Source: Oscillospiraceae bacterium
Lineage (GTDB): Bacteria; Bacillota; Clostridia; UBA1381; UMGS1253
DNA: 64,000 nucleotides
Reading direction: 5' to 3'
Assembly: GCA_015068725.1 (NCBI GenBank)
Contig: SVKA01000001.1
Coordinates: forward strand, 62,001-126,000
The notes under the pieces are model-generated. The model made no database searches and had not been told where the DNA came from. It was given only the letters and a program-made list of their open reading frames with translations. A program made the translations under genes and the position numbers. Numbering within the stretch: position 1 is the first letter of the stretch; every line of letters starts with the position of its first letter. Shown here one piece after another: positions 25,096 through 34,264 of this stretch.

Positions 25096-26073
25096 TTATA
25101 AAAGTTTTTCGCGAAGGGTCTCGGGGCTTTCCGGATGTAAATATGCAGGCGGGATATCAAAGATTGTCTTGCAACCGAAATCACCTTTCTGATATAAACG
25201 GTATGCAGCTCTTGCATAAGCTACAAGCACGCTTGAGGTAAATTCAGGATTTGAATCAAGTTTTAAGCTAAACTCGATTATGTGCTTGTTTTCGCCCGTA
25301 TTTCCGCTTCTTATCACGCTGCCACCGTGAGGCATGCTTGCATGGTTTTTTAAAAGCTCTTCTTCGCTGATAAAGTTAACGGTGGTATCATAATCTGCAA
25401 AGTAGTTTGGCATTTCTTTGATAGTTTTTTCAATGAGCGCTTTGTCTGCACCATCCTCGGCAACGACAAAACATTCTCTAATGTGCTTTTGTCTTACGCT
25501 TAAGGTTGGGTTTTCACCATTTCTTACGCTATTAAGCGCCTCTTCAACGGGGACGGTGTATTGTCTTGCGTCTTTTACTCCGTCAATACGTCTTATCGCA
25601 TCGGAGTGTCCCTGACTGATGCCTTTTCCCCAAAAGGTGTAGGCATTACCATTTGGCAAAACCGCCTCGCCGATAAGTCTGTTTAATGAAAACAACCCCG
25701 GGTCCCAGCCGATAGATATAACGCTGACCTTTTTTGCGTCCTTGCTTGCCTTATCTGTGTTTTCAAAATGCTCGGGAATTTTAGCGTGAGTGTCAAAGCT
25801 GTCAACAACATTAAAATATTTTGCCATTTCGGGTGTTTGTTTTGGAAGGTCTGTTGCGCTTCCGCCGCATAAAACAATAACGTCGATTTTATCACGCATA
25901 CCCATCATATCGTCTATAGAATATACAGGTACACCTGTAACTGTTTTAATGCTTTCGGGCTTGCGCCTTGTGAATACACACACAAGCTCCATATCACTTG
26001 CCTGACTAAGAGCTGCTTCTGTACCTTTTCCAAGGTTTCCGTATCCTACAATAGCAACTTTTATATTGCTCAT
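25096..26073 (-). CDS. ddh: meso-Diaminopimelate dehydrogenase
   Basis: Ddh makes meso-diaminopimelate directly from tetrahydrodipicolinate, ammonia and NADPH, for peptidoglycan and lysine. The Rossmann motif VGYGNLGKG lies near the N-terminus. SIGWDPGLFSLNR, FWGKGISQGHSDAIRRI and the C-terminal DIPPAYLHP are diagnostic. The frame is open from TTG 26091, but that stretch contains the ribosome site GGAGAGGAG, so ATG 26073 is the start (325 residues). It indicates a DAP-type cell wall. Confidence 0.96.
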   Translation of the reverse strand: MSNIKVAIVGYGNLGKGTEAALSQASDMELVCVFTRRKPESIKTVTGVPVYSIDDMMGMRDKIDVIVLCGGSATDLPKQTPEMAKYFNVVDSFDTHAKIPEHFENTDKASKDAKKVSVISIGWDPGLFSLNRLIGEAVLPNGNAYTFWGKGISQGHSDAIRRIDGVKDARQYTVPVEEALNSVRNGENPTLSVRQKHIRECFVVAEDGADKALIEKTIKEMPNYFADYDTTVNFISEEELLKNHASMPHGGSVIRSGNTGENKHIIEFSLKLDSNPEFTSSVLVAYARAAYRLYQKGDFGCKTIFDIPPAYLHPESPETLREKLL

Positions 26074-26145
26074 AAGTTTTCTCCTCTCCAATTTATAGTG
26101 TATAAATAAGCAATAATTAATTAAACAAAAATTTTTACACTTTAC

Positions 26146-26174
26146 AGTATAACATTTTAAGCCTTTCTATGCAA
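26146..26174 (-). promoter_or_regulatory. Sigma-A promoter of ddh-guaA
   Basis: On the minus strand, TTGCAT (26174-26169) and TATACT (26151-26146) have a 17-nt spacer. It lies back to back with the nitroreductase promoter. Confidence 0.75.
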
Positions 26175-26235
26175 TAAAAAAATTACAAATTTACCCTGAT
26201 TTATATAAAAAATAGTGCTTCTTTTATCATTTTTA

Positions 26236-26264
26236 TTGTAATTATATCAAATATGTGTTAAAAT
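26236..26264 (+). promoter_or_regulatory. Sigma-A promoter of the nitroreductase gene
   Basis: TTGTAA (26236-26241) and TAAAAT (26259-26264) have a 17-nt spacer, 45 nt before the start codon. Confidence 0.7.
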
Positions 26265-26309
26265 ATATTAGTTGTTTTATAAAAAGTATTTAAAGAGGTG
26301 TAAATTGCG

Positions 26310-26879
26310 ATGGAATTATTGGAGGCCATTTTGCAAAGAAGGACAAAAAGAAAATTTACCGATAAAAAAGTCCCGCACGAATTTTTAGAAAAGCTTGTAG
26401 ATTGTGCAAGATATGCCCCTGCGGGCGCTAACCGTCAGCCTCTTAAATATATTTTTCTCGAAGAAGAATCACTTGTAAAAAAGATTTTCCCCTATACAAA
26501 ATGGTCGGGCTATCACCCCGAGGATGCACCAAATGAGAATGAGCAACCCACAGCGTACATAGCAATTTTGGGCGATAAAAATATAAAGCCGAACGAAAAT
26601 TTTGAAATAGATGCAGGTGCGGCAGGAACGATTATCTCGCTTGTGGCCGAGGATTTGGGACTTTCGTCGTGTTGGCTTGGTTCGATTGATAAAAAAGAGC
26701 TTGCAAAAATGTTTAACCTTGATGATAATCTTGTTTTACTTTATCTGATAGCACTTGGATATTCAGACCAAAAGGCAAGAGCACATGACGCTAAGGGTGA
26801 TATAAAATATTATACCGATGCAGAAGGTGTATTAAACGTGCCCAAAAGACCGATGGATGAAATTTTGATTAAGCTTTGA
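26310..26879 (+). CDS. Nitroreductase family FMN oxidoreductase
   Basis: The 189-residue protein shows the nitroreductase fold: a phosphate-contacting RRTKRKFTDKKV near the N-terminus, ARYAPAGANRQPLKYIF for FMN binding, and the C-terminal LGLSSCWLGSIDKKEL followed by ALGYSDQ. These enzymes reduce nitro groups, quinones or related acceptors with NAD(P)H. The length is at the short end of the family and the substrate is unknown. The start follows GAGGTG. It is 38 nt before murT and could lead that operon, although a functional link is not evident. Confidence 0.92.
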   Translation: MELLEAILQRRTKRKFTDKKVPHEFLEKLVDCARYAPAGANRQPLKYIFLEEESLVKKIFPYTKWSGYHPEDAPNENEQPTAYIAILGDKNIKPNENFEIDAGAAGTIISLVAEDLGLSSCWLGSIDKKELAKMFNLDDNLVLLYLIALGYSDQKARAHDAKGDIKYYTDAEGVLNVPKRPMDEILIKL

Positions 26880-26917
26880 TAATGTTTTACTATATCTGTG
26901 ATGGGAGGGAGTTATAA

Positions 26918-28285
26918 ATGAAGTATATACGACTTGTTTTAGCTGTTATCGTTTCAAAAATACTTTATATGGCATGCCGGCTTTTGGGCTCAAGGGCATC
27001 GACTGCTCCCGGAAAGTATGCCCGTATGATTTGTCCCGATATAATAAAGCTTCTCTCCAAAAAGGTAAGAAAACAGATAATTGTTGTATGTGGCACAAAC
27101 GGCAAGACCACGACAAATAACCTTATAAATACCGCGCTTACAAGGGCAGGATATAAAACTGTTTGCAACAATGTGGGCGCAAATATGCTAAATGGTATTG
27201 CGGCTGCTTTTTGCAAAGACGCGGGATTTTTTGGTGCATTTAACGTTGATTACGCATGCCTTGAAGTAGACGAGGCAAATATGCCGCTTTTGTTTAAGGA
27301 GCTTGAGCCATCACTCATAGTGGTAACAAATCTGTTTCGCGACCAGCTTGACCGCTATGGCGAGGCAGACAGCACTGCAAAAATTTTGCAAACTGCGATT
27401 GATATGGCGCCAAAGGCAAAGCTTATATTAAATGCTGACGATTCGGTTACGTCCGTTTTTGGCGAGGGAAGAGATGCTGTTTATTATGGAGCAGCTTCGG
27501 ATGTTGATTTAGTCAAATGCGAGGAAATACGCGACGGAAACGTATGTCCAAAATGTGGGTACGCGCTCGAATATGAGTATTATTTATACAGCCAGATAGG
27601 AAAATACAACTGCGCGCAGTGTGGGTATAAAAATCCCAAAGCAACACATATGGCAAGCGATATAAAGCTTATAGACGGGGTGCTTAATTTTGATATTTTA
27701 TCAGATGGGCTTATATCTCATGCCGAGTCGGAAATTGCAGGCCTTTACAATGTTTACAATCTTATGATGGCATACTCGGCACTTGACACGCTTGGGATTG
27801 ATAAAAAGTTTATTTTAAGTGTATTGTGCTCACAAAAGCCCGAGCCGGGACGTATGAGCAGGTTTAATATAGGCGGCAAAATTATGTATCTTATTTTGTC
27901 GAAAAATCCCGCGGGCTTTAATCAGTCGGTTGCGGTAAGTGTAAATGATACAAGAAAAAAAGCGGTTTTGCTTGCACTAAACGATGCGCCCTCCGATGGC
28001 GAGGACATATCATGGATATGGGATGTCGATTTTGAAACGCTTTTAAAGAGTGATAACACGCAGTATATTGTTACGGGCAAAAGACGCTATGATATGTATT
28101 TACGGTTAAAATATGCGTCTTGTGATGAGAAACATCTTTGTTTGTATGACACAATAGAAGAGGCGATAGATAAGCTTATTAAATGCGACGTCGAGGTCGG
28201 ATATCTGCTTGTAAATTATACGGCGATGTATCCGGCATACCTTGCGTTAAAAGCTCTTGAAGAGGGGGATAGTGCTGATGAATAA
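26918..28285 (+). CDS. murT: Lipid II isoglutaminyl synthase, MurT subunit
   Basis: MurT with GatD amidates the D-glutamate of lipid II to D-isoglutamine. The 455-residue protein is a Mur-ligase relative with the P-loop GTNGKTTT (59-66) and the central VTNLFRDQLDRYGE motif. It carries the MurT-specific zinc ribbon CPKCG (from residue 210) and CAQCG (from 232), and a C-terminal DUF1727 region ending near VGYLLVNYTAMYP. An N-terminal hydrophobic stretch (3-20) may associate with the membrane. Its last codons overlap the gatD start by 8 nt. Confidence 0.95.
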   Translation: MKYIRLVLAVIVSKILYMACRLLGSRASTAPGKYARMICPDIIKLLSKKVRKQIIVVCGTNGKTTTNNLINTALTRAGYKTVCNNVGANMLNGIAAAFCKDAGFFGAFNVDYACLEVDEANMPLLFKELEPSLIVVTNLFRDQLDRYGEADSTAKILQTAIDMAPKAKLILNADDSVTSVFGEGRDAVYYGAASDVDLVKCEEIRDGNVCPKCGYALEYEYYLYSQIGKYNCAQCGYKNPKATHMASDIKLIDGVLNFDILSDGLISHAESEIAGLYNVYNLMMAYSALDTLGIDKKFILSVLCSQKPEPGRMSRFNIGGKIMYLILSKNPAGFNQSVAVSVNDTRKKAVLLALNDAPSDGEDISWIWDVDFETLLKSDNTQYIVTGKRRYDMYLRLKYASCDEKHLCLYDTIEEAIDKLIKCDVEVGYLLVNYTAMYPAYLALKALEEGDSADE

Positions 28286-29015
28286 CAAAAGTATTACCCT
28301 GTGCCACCTTTATGGCGAGCTTCTTAATCTGTATGGCGACAGTGGAAATGTGTCGGTTATAAAAATGCGCGCCGAAAAGCGCGGTATAGAATTTAAGCTT
28401 AAAACAATTTGCTATGATGATGAGATTGATTTTTCGGGCGTAGATATAATTATGCTTGGCGGAGGAACAATGCAGGCATTAAAAAAAGTGAGTCAAAAGG
28501 CAGATACGCTTGTGTCTGCGCTCAAGGAGTATGTAGAGCGTGGCGGCGTTATGCTTGCGCTTTGCGAAGGGTATCACATTATGGGAAGTTTTTATGAGTG
28601 CGGCGAAGAGCGTATTGACGGTTTGAAAATTCTTGATATTGATGTAAAAGATGCAGGACAAAGATTGATTGGAAACGCGGCAATAAAAGCAACACTTGAA
28701 AATAAAGAGGTTATCCTGACAGGCTTTGAAAATCATATATGCAGTGTTGATATAAAGGGTTATACACCATTTGGCAAGGTTATATACGGAAAAGGAAATG
28801 ACGGCAAGGGCGAATATGAGGGTGTGATTTATAAAAACCTTATTGGCACGCATTTGTACGGGCAAATACTTTCGCAAAACCCCGAATTTGCCGACTATTT
28901 GATAAAGACTGCCCTTGACAGAAAATATGGCGGCGATAATACGCTGTGCGAGCTTGATGATACAATGGAAAAGCGCGCAAAGGAATTTATGATAGAGCGT
29001 GAAATGAAAAAATAA
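28278..29015 (+). CDS. gatD: Lipid II isoglutaminyl synthase, glutaminase subunit GatD
   Basis: GatD is a class I glutamine amidotransferase that supplies ammonia to MurT. The nucleophile lies in LALCEGYHIMG (Cys near 96). The N-terminal CHLYGELLNLYGDSGNVSVI is typical of GatD/CobB-like proteins, and the catalytic His lies in LIGTHLYGQILSQNPEF. The ATG at 28278 has AGAGGGGG upstream and overlaps the end of murT; the longer frame from TTG 28257 includes that ribosome site. The protein has 245 residues. Confidence 0.95.
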   Translation: MNNKSITLCHLYGELLNLYGDSGNVSVIKMRAEKRGIEFKLKTICYDDEIDFSGVDIIMLGGGTMQALKKVSQKADTLVSALKEYVERGGVMLALCEGYHIMGSFYECGEERIDGLKILDIDVKDAGQRLIGNAAIKATLENKEVILTGFENHICSVDIKGYTPFGKVIYGKGNDGKGEYEGVIYKNLIGTHLYGQILSQNPEFADYLIKTALDRKYGGDNTLCELDDTMEKRAKEFMIEREMKK

Positions 29016-29048
29016 TATATAGTTGTAATACGGAAAGGATGACAAGAT

Positions 29049-29651
29049 ATGATTGGCATAATCGATTATAAAGCAGGAAATGGTCCGAGCGTAAAAAGTG
29101 CGCTTTCGCACCTTGGTATTGATGCGGTTTTGAGCGCGGATAAAAAAATTCTTAGTGAGTGCAGCCACATTATACTTCCGGGAGTTGGCTCTGCGGGTGC
29201 TACGATGGACTCTCTTCGTGAGCTTGACCTTATAGATACTATTTCGGAGCATGCGCTCGTAAATAAAAAACCCTTTATGGGAATTTGCGTCGGACTTCAG
29301 GTGCTTTTTGAAAAAAGCGAAGAAGACGATGCAACGTGTCTTGGATGGTTTAAGGGTGATGTTGTACGCTTTGATGAAAAAGATGTGCGTGTGCCGCAAA
29401 TTGGATGGAATAGTGCAAAATTCACAAGGGATAATGCGATACTTGATGGTATTGGTGAAGAAGAATATTTTTATTTTGTAAATTCTTACTATATTCGTCC
29501 AAAAGACAGTGAGATTGCGCTTGCGTACACAAACTATGGTAAACAGTTTTGCTCGATGATAAACAAAGACAACATATACGCATCACAATTTCACGTTGAA
29601 AAGAGCGGTGAAATCGGGCTAAAGCTTCTTAAAAACTTTGCGTCGCTTTAA
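29049..29651 (+). CDS. hisH: HisH-type glutaminase (imidazole glycerol phosphate synthase glutaminase)
   Basis: The 200-residue class I glutaminase has the nucleophile in GICVGLQ (C80) and the His/Glu pair in FHVEKSG near the C-terminus, where the usual sequence is FHPEKSG. In histidine synthesis HisH feeds ammonia to HisF. Here the pair stands outside any his operon, 33 nt downstream of gatD, and its HisF partner is atypical. It may therefore serve histidine synthesis or an amidine-forming pathway like those using HisH2/HisF2. The start follows AAAGGATGAC. Confidence 0.85.
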   Translation: MIGIIDYKAGNGPSVKSALSHLGIDAVLSADKKILSECSHIILPGVGSAGATMDSLRELDLIDTISEHALVNKKPFMGICVGLQVLFEKSEEDDATCLGWFKGDVVRFDEKDVRVPQIGWNSAKFTRDNAILDGIGEEEYFYFVNSYYIRPKDSEIALAYTNYGKQFCSMINKDNIYASQFHVEKSGEIGLKLLKNFASL

Positions 29652-29666
29652 TAAGGGGGGATAACA

Positions 29667-30461
29667 ATGCTTACAAAAAGATTGATAGCGTGCTTTGACA
29701 TAAGAGATAAAATGGTTACAAAGGCGCACAAATTCCAAAACAATATAGACATTGACAGGGCAGAAACGGTTGCTAAAAAAATATATGCAGACCAAATAGA
29801 TGAAATCATATTTTTTGATATACTTGCAAGTGCTGAGAAAAGAAAAATCGATATTGACACAGTAAAAATGGTTGCTGAAAATGTATTTGTGCCGTTTACT
29901 GTGGGCGGAGGAATAAGAAATCTTGACGATATGTACGAGGTGCTTAAAGCTGGCGCGGAAAAAATCAGCATTGACTCTATGGCGGTGCGTAATCCGCAGA
30001 TTATAAATGATGGAGCTCGTGCGTTTGGCAGACAGTGTATAGTGCTCAGTATGCAGGTTAAAAAGGTTGATAAGAGTGAGAAAATACCAAGTGGATATGA
30101 AATAGCGATTGATGGTGCAAGAGTATTTACAGGGATGGACGCAGTCGAGTGGGCAAAGAGGGGAGAGGCTCTTGGAGCGGGAGAAATATGCGTAAATTCT
30201 ATTGACAACGACGGCACACATCAAGGGTATGATATTGAAATTACAAAAATGATTTCAGATGCGGTTAATATTCCGGTAATTGCATCGGGCGGCGCAGGTA
30301 AACCTGAGCATCTTTTGGAGGTGTTTTCCAAGACCGGTGCATCGGCAGGAATAATATCATCAATGCTTTATTCACCAAAAATGCCAAGAAACTATCATGT
30401 AAAAGAGATTAAGGATTATCTTATAGCGAATGGTCAGCCGATAAGACCGTATATATTATAA
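29667..30461 (+). CDS. hisF: Divergent HisF-type cyclase subunit
   Basis: The 264-residue TIM barrel keeps many HisF landmarks: D11 (ACFDIRDKMV), FFDILAS (49-55), PFTVGGGIRN (76-85), SIDNDGT (about 168-174) and IPVIASGGAG. The second catalytic aspartate of HisF, D130 in the Thermotoga enzyme within VVAIDA, is replaced here by SMQ, with Gln at position 130 in an alignment that needs no gaps up to that point. The 131-145 segment is also unusual. It may therefore be an ammonia-channelling partner for another transferase or a modified cyclase. GGGGGG lies before the ATG, 15 nt after hisH. Confidence 0.82.
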   Translation: MLTKRLIACFDIRDKMVTKAHKFQNNIDIDRAETVAKKIYADQIDEIIFFDILASAEKRKIDIDTVKMVAENVFVPFTVGGGIRNLDDMYEVLKAGAEKISIDSMAVRNPQIINDGARAFGRQCIVLSMQVKKVDKSEKIPSGYEIAIDGARVFTGMDAVEWAKRGEALGAGEICVNSIDNDGTHQGYDIEITKMISDAVNIPVIASGGAGKPEHLLEVFSKTGASAGIISSMLYSPKMPRNYHVKEIKDYLIANGQPIRPYIL

Positions 30462-30471
30462 TATTTATAGT

Positions 30472-30507
30472 AAAAATCTCCGATATCAAAGGATGTCGGA
30501 GATTTTT
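30472..30507 (+). terminator. Intrinsic terminator after hisF
   Basis: AAAAATCTCCGA (30472-30483) pairs with TCGGAGATTTTT (30496-30507), ending in five T. Confidence 0.9.
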
Positions 30508-30513
30508 AATTAT

Positions 30514-30546
30514 AAAAAAAACGACGGATGAAATCATCCGTCGTTT
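30514..30546 (-). terminator. Intrinsic terminator after nifJ
   Basis: On the minus strand AAACGACGGATG (30546-30535) pairs with CATCCGTCGTTT (30530-30519) around a 4-nt loop and is followed by a T-run. It lies 20 nt past the nifJ stop. Confidence 0.9.
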
Positions 30547-30566
30547 AATTTTATTAAGCTTTAAAA

Positions 30567-33500
30567 TTACTCAAAAAGCTTGCTGTACTTTGTCCAATGT
30601 TCATAACGTTCTCTAGCTTGCTTTTCTGCTTCTGTAAAGAGCTCCTCTGCTTTTTCGGGGAACTTGCGAGCGAGCGAACTATAACGAACTTCGTTCATGA
30701 TAAAGTCTCTGTACGAAGCTGTCGGATCTTTTGAATCCATTGTGAACGGTACTTTGCCCTCAGCTGAGAGTCTTGGATCAAATCTGAATGTCTGCCAGTA
30801 ACCAGCCATAACAGCGTTCTTGATAATCTTCTGAGTATCTGTCATACCGCCCTTGATACCATGGTTAATACATGGAGCATAACCAATGATAAGTGAAGGA
30901 CCGTTGTAGCTTACAGCCTCTTTGATTGCTTTAACTGTCTGAGCCATGTCATAACCGAGTGCAACCTGTGCAACGTATACATAGCCATATGACATCGCGA
31001 TTTCAGCAAGATTCTTCTTCTTGATCGGCTTACCACCTGCAGCGAACTGTGCAACAGCACCAGTAGGTGTAGACTTGGAAGCCTGACCGCCTGTATTTGA
31101 GTAAACCTCTGTATCGAATACCATTACGTTGATGTCCTCACCTGAAGCAAGTACGTGGTCAAGACCGCCGAAACCGATATCGTAAGCCCAACCGTCGCCA
31201 CCGAAGATCCATACTGCTTTCTTTGAAAGGAAGTCCTTAAAGTCGAGGACCGACTTTGCAGCAGCGCTGCCGTCTTTTTCGAGTGCAGCAATAAGGTTAG
31301 CAGTATCAGCAGCATTTGCTTCGCCATCATCATAAGTTGCTTTCCATGCATCGTAAGCAGCTTTTACATCAGCGTTGTCAATAGCAGCGATTTCGTTTGA
31401 AAGTCTCTCACGAAGCTGCTTTGCAGCGATTTCCATACCAAGACCGTGCTCAGCGTTATCCTCGAACAATGAGTTTGCCCAAGCAGGACCAAAGCCCTTG
31501 TGGTTTGTTGTGTATGGAGTTGAAGGAGCACTACCACCCCAGATTGAAGAGCATCCTGTTGCATTCGAGATGTATGAACGCTCGCCGCAAATCTGTGTGA
31601 TAAGCTTTGCATAAGGTGTCTCACCGCAGCCTGCGCATGCGCCCGAGAACTCGAGGAGCGGCTGACGGAACTGAGAATTCTTAGCATTAAGCGGAAGTGC
31701 AAGCAAATCCTCTTTTACAGAAAGTGTGCGACCGTAGTCAAAGCCTTTCTGTGCATCAAGCTGTGTATCGATAGGCTTCATAACGAGAGCCTTTTCCTTT
31801 GCAGGACAAACCTTAGCACAGTTACCGCAACCTGTACAGTCAAGTGTACTTACTGTCATTGAGAATTTGTAGCCGTCCATGCCCTTACCGTTCATCTTTA
31901 TTGACTTCATTTCAGCGGGAGCATTTGCAGCTTCCTCTTCATTCATAACAGCGGGACGGATAACAGCGTGCGGGCAAACGAGCGAGCACTGATTACACTG
32001 GATACAGTTTTCCGGAATCCATTCAGGAACGTCAACTGCGATACCGCGTTTTTCATATGCTGCCATACCCTGCGGAAGATGACCGTCAACCATGTTCATA
32101 AATGTTGATACAGGAAGCTTGTCACCACGCTGTGAATTACATGGCTCAAGAATGCTCTGAACAAATTCAGGAGCGTTAGAATCAGCTTTTGCTTTTGCAT
32201 CTGTTGCATTTTTCCAGTCAGCAGGAACGTCAATCTTCTTAATATTCTTTTCGCCTTCTGCGATTGCTGCATGGTTCATGCTTACAATCTTCTCACCCTT
32301 AGCGCCAAACGACTTAACAACTGCTGCCTTCATGTATTCAACAGCATCTGCAAACGGGATAACGTCTGCAATCTTGAAGAATGCTGACTGAAGAACGATT
32401 GAAGTTTTGTTGCCAAGACCAAGCTCTTTTGCGATACCGATAGCATCGATTGTGTAGAGCGAGATGTTGTTATCAGCGATGTATTTCTTCATCTTAGCAG
32501 GCAATCTCTCTGAAAGCTCTTTTTCGTCCCAAGCACAGTTAAGAAGGAAACTGCCACCCGGAACAAGGTCTTCTACCATATCATACTTAGTAACGTATGA
32601 TGGGTTGTGACAAGCTACAAAGTTTGCCTTATTGATGAGGTAAGTTGACTTAATAGGAGTTTTACCAAAACGAAGGTGCGAAACAGTAATACCACCTGAT
32701 TTTTTCGAGTCATATGCAAAGTAAGCCTGTGCATAAAGGTCTGTGTGGTCACCGATGATTTTGATAGAGTTTTTGTTAGCACCAACAGTACCGTCAGAAC
32801 CAAGACCCCAGAACTTACATGCTGTGTTACCTTCTGCACTTGTGTCAGAGAAATCTTCTCTTGGAAGTGAAAGGTTTGTAACGTCATCTTCGATAGCAAG
32901 TGTGAAGCCCTTGATTGGCTCTTTTGCATCGAGGTTTTTGTATGTTGCGATAATATCAGCAGGAACAGTATCCTTTGAACCAAGACCATAACGTCCGCCG
33001 ATGATTGCAGGAGCGTTGTTTTTACCTGCATAGCAAGCACATACATCAAGGTAAAGCGGCTCACCGATTGAACCGGGTTCTTTTGTTCTGTCAAGAACAG
33101 CGATGCTCTTACATGTTGCAGGAACTGCCTTTAAGAATGCATCAACCGGGAAAGGTCTGTAAAGACGAATCTTGATAAGACCAACCTTTTCGCCCTTTGC
33201 GTTCATATAATCGATTGTTTCTTCGATTGTTTCACAGATGCTGCCCATTGCAACGATAACCTTTGTTGCATCAGGTGCACCATAATAATCAACAAGGTGA
33301 TAGTTTGTGCCGATTTTAGCGTTAACTTTGTCCATATATTCTTCAACTACTGCAGGGATGTTGTTGTAATATGTGTTACAAGCTTCTCTGTTCTGGAAGA
33401 ATATATCAGGGTTCTGTGCGCTACCGCGAAGAACCGGATGCTCAGGATTTAATGAGCCGTTGCGGAATGCCTTAACAGCATCCATATCAACCATCTCTTT

Positions 33501-34073
33501 GAGGTCTTCATAATCCCAAACTTCAATCTTATCGATTTCATGTGATGTTCTGAAGCCATCGAAGAAGTGAAGGAACGGAACGCGGCCCTTGATTGTTGAA
33601 AGGTGAGCGATTGCACCAAGGTCCATAACTTCCTGCGGGCTGTTTGAACAAAGCATAGCATAACCTGTCTGACGGCATGCCATAACGTCCGAATGATCAC
33701 CAAAAATGTTAAGTGCGTGCGAAGCTACGCAACGTGCACTTACGTGAATAACTGACGGCAAAAGCTCACCAGCCATTTTGTACATGTTCGGAATCATCAA
33801 AAGAAGACCCTGTGAAGCTGTGTAAGTGGTCGTGAGAGCACCTGCTGCGAGTGAACCGTGAACGGCACCTGCTGCACCTGCTTCGGACTGCATTTCAACA
33901 ACCTTTACAGGCTGACCGAAAATGTTTTCCTTTTTTTCAACTGCCCATTCATCTGTTACTTCAGCCATAACAGACGAAGGAGTGATTGGGTATATCGCTG
34001 CTACATCAGTAAAAGCGTATGAAGCCCAAGCGGCGGCGTTGTTGCCGTCCATTGTTTTCATTTTTCTTGCCAT
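30567..34073 (-). CDS. nifJ: Pyruvate:ferredoxin (flavodoxin) oxidoreductase
   Basis: This single-chain enzyme of 1,168 residues decarboxylates pyruvate to acetyl-CoA and passes electrons to ferredoxin or flavodoxin; it is the central anaerobic route. The N-terminal YPITPSSVMAE pyruvate-binding region, the 2-ferredoxin-type insert with CIQCNQCSLVCP and CTGCGNCAKVCP (two 4Fe-4S clusters), the further cluster cysteines (CAGCGETPY) and the ThDP motif GGDGWAYDIGFGGLDH are present in the usual order. GGAGG lies before the ATG and a perfect consensus promoter lies upstream, consistent with high expression. Codon use is more uniform than in the neighbours, as in highly expressed genes. Confidence 0.98.
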   Translation of the reverse strand: MARKMKTMDGNNAAAWASYAFTDVAAIYPITPSSVMAEVTDEWAVEKKENIFGQPVKVVEMQSEAGAAGAVHGSLAAGALTTTYTASQGLLLMIPNMYKMAGELLPSVIHVSARCVASHALNIFGDHSDVMACRQTGYAMLCSNSPQEVMDLGAIAHLSTIKGRVPFLHFFDGFRTSHEIDKIEVWDYEDLKEMVDMDAVKAFRNGSLNPEHPVLRGSAQNPDIFFQNREACNTYYNNIPAVVEEYMDKVNAKIGTNYHLVDYYGAPDATKVIVAMGSICETIEETIDYMNAKGEKVGLIKIRLYRPFPVDAFLKAVPATCKSIAVLDRTKEPGSIGEPLYLDVCACYAGKNNAPAIIGGRYGLGSKDTVPADIIATYKNLDAKEPIKGFTLAIEDDVTNLSLPREDFSDTSAEGNTACKFWGLGSDGTVGANKNSIKIIGDHTDLYAQAYFAYDSKKSGGITVSHLRFGKTPIKSTYLINKANFVACHNPSYVTKYDMVEDLVPGGSFLLNCAWDEKELSERLPAKMKKYIADNNISLYTIDAIGIAKELGLGNKTSIVLQSAFFKIADVIPFADAVEYMKAAVVKSFGAKGEKIVSMNHAAIAEGEKNIKKIDVPADWKNATDAKAKADSNAPEFVQSILEPCNSQRGDKLPVSTFMNMVDGHLPQGMAAYEKRGIAVDVPEWIPENCIQCNQCSLVCPHAVIRPAVMNEEEAANAPAEMKSIKMNGKGMDGYKFSMTVSTLDCTGCGNCAKVCPAKEKALVMKPIDTQLDAQKGFDYGRTLSVKEDLLALPLNAKNSQFRQPLLEFSGACAGCGETPYAKLITQICGERSYISNATGCSSIWGGSAPSTPYTTNHKGFGPAWANSLFEDNAEHGLGMEIAAKQLRERLSNEIAAIDNADVKAAYDAWKATYDDGEANAADTANLIAALEKDGSAAAKSVLDFKDFLSKKAVWIFGGDGWAYDIGFGGLDHVLASGEDINVMVFDTEVYSNTGGQASKSTPTGAVAQFAAGGKPIKKKNLAEIAMSYGYVYVAQVALGYDMAQTVKAIKEAVSYNGPSLIIGYAPCINHGIKGGMTDTQKIIKNAVMAGYWQTFRFDPRLSAEGKVPFTMDSKDPTASYRDFIMNEVRYSSLARKFPEKAEELFTEAEKQARERYEHWTKYSKLFE

Positions 34074-34137
34074 GAAAAATCCTCCTCTATTGTAAATTTA
34101 TACTAAATAAAAAGCGTGTAAAATTGCGCCACAAGAT

Positions 34138-34166
34138 ATTATATCAATAAAAATAAAGTATGTCAA
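34138..34166 (-). promoter_or_regulatory. Consensus sigma-A promoter of nifJ
   Basis: On the minus strand TTGACA (34166-34161) and TATAAT (34143-34138) with a 17-nt spacer form a perfect consensus pair, 64 nt before the start codon. Confidence 0.92.
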
Positions 34167-34264
34167 GCGAATACCAACGGCTTTTTTACTGTTTGGAACT
34201 ATTTTAAAAAATTTTATAACACAGACTTTTTTATGTGTATAATTTAAACAAAAACATCCGAATC

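Noticed and set aside
28479-29399. 306-codon minus-strand ORF opposite gatD and hisH
   Set aside because: It is antisense to two clear genes with a shared codon phase. The predicted protein is a composition artefact, rich in Tyr, Phe, Lys and His.
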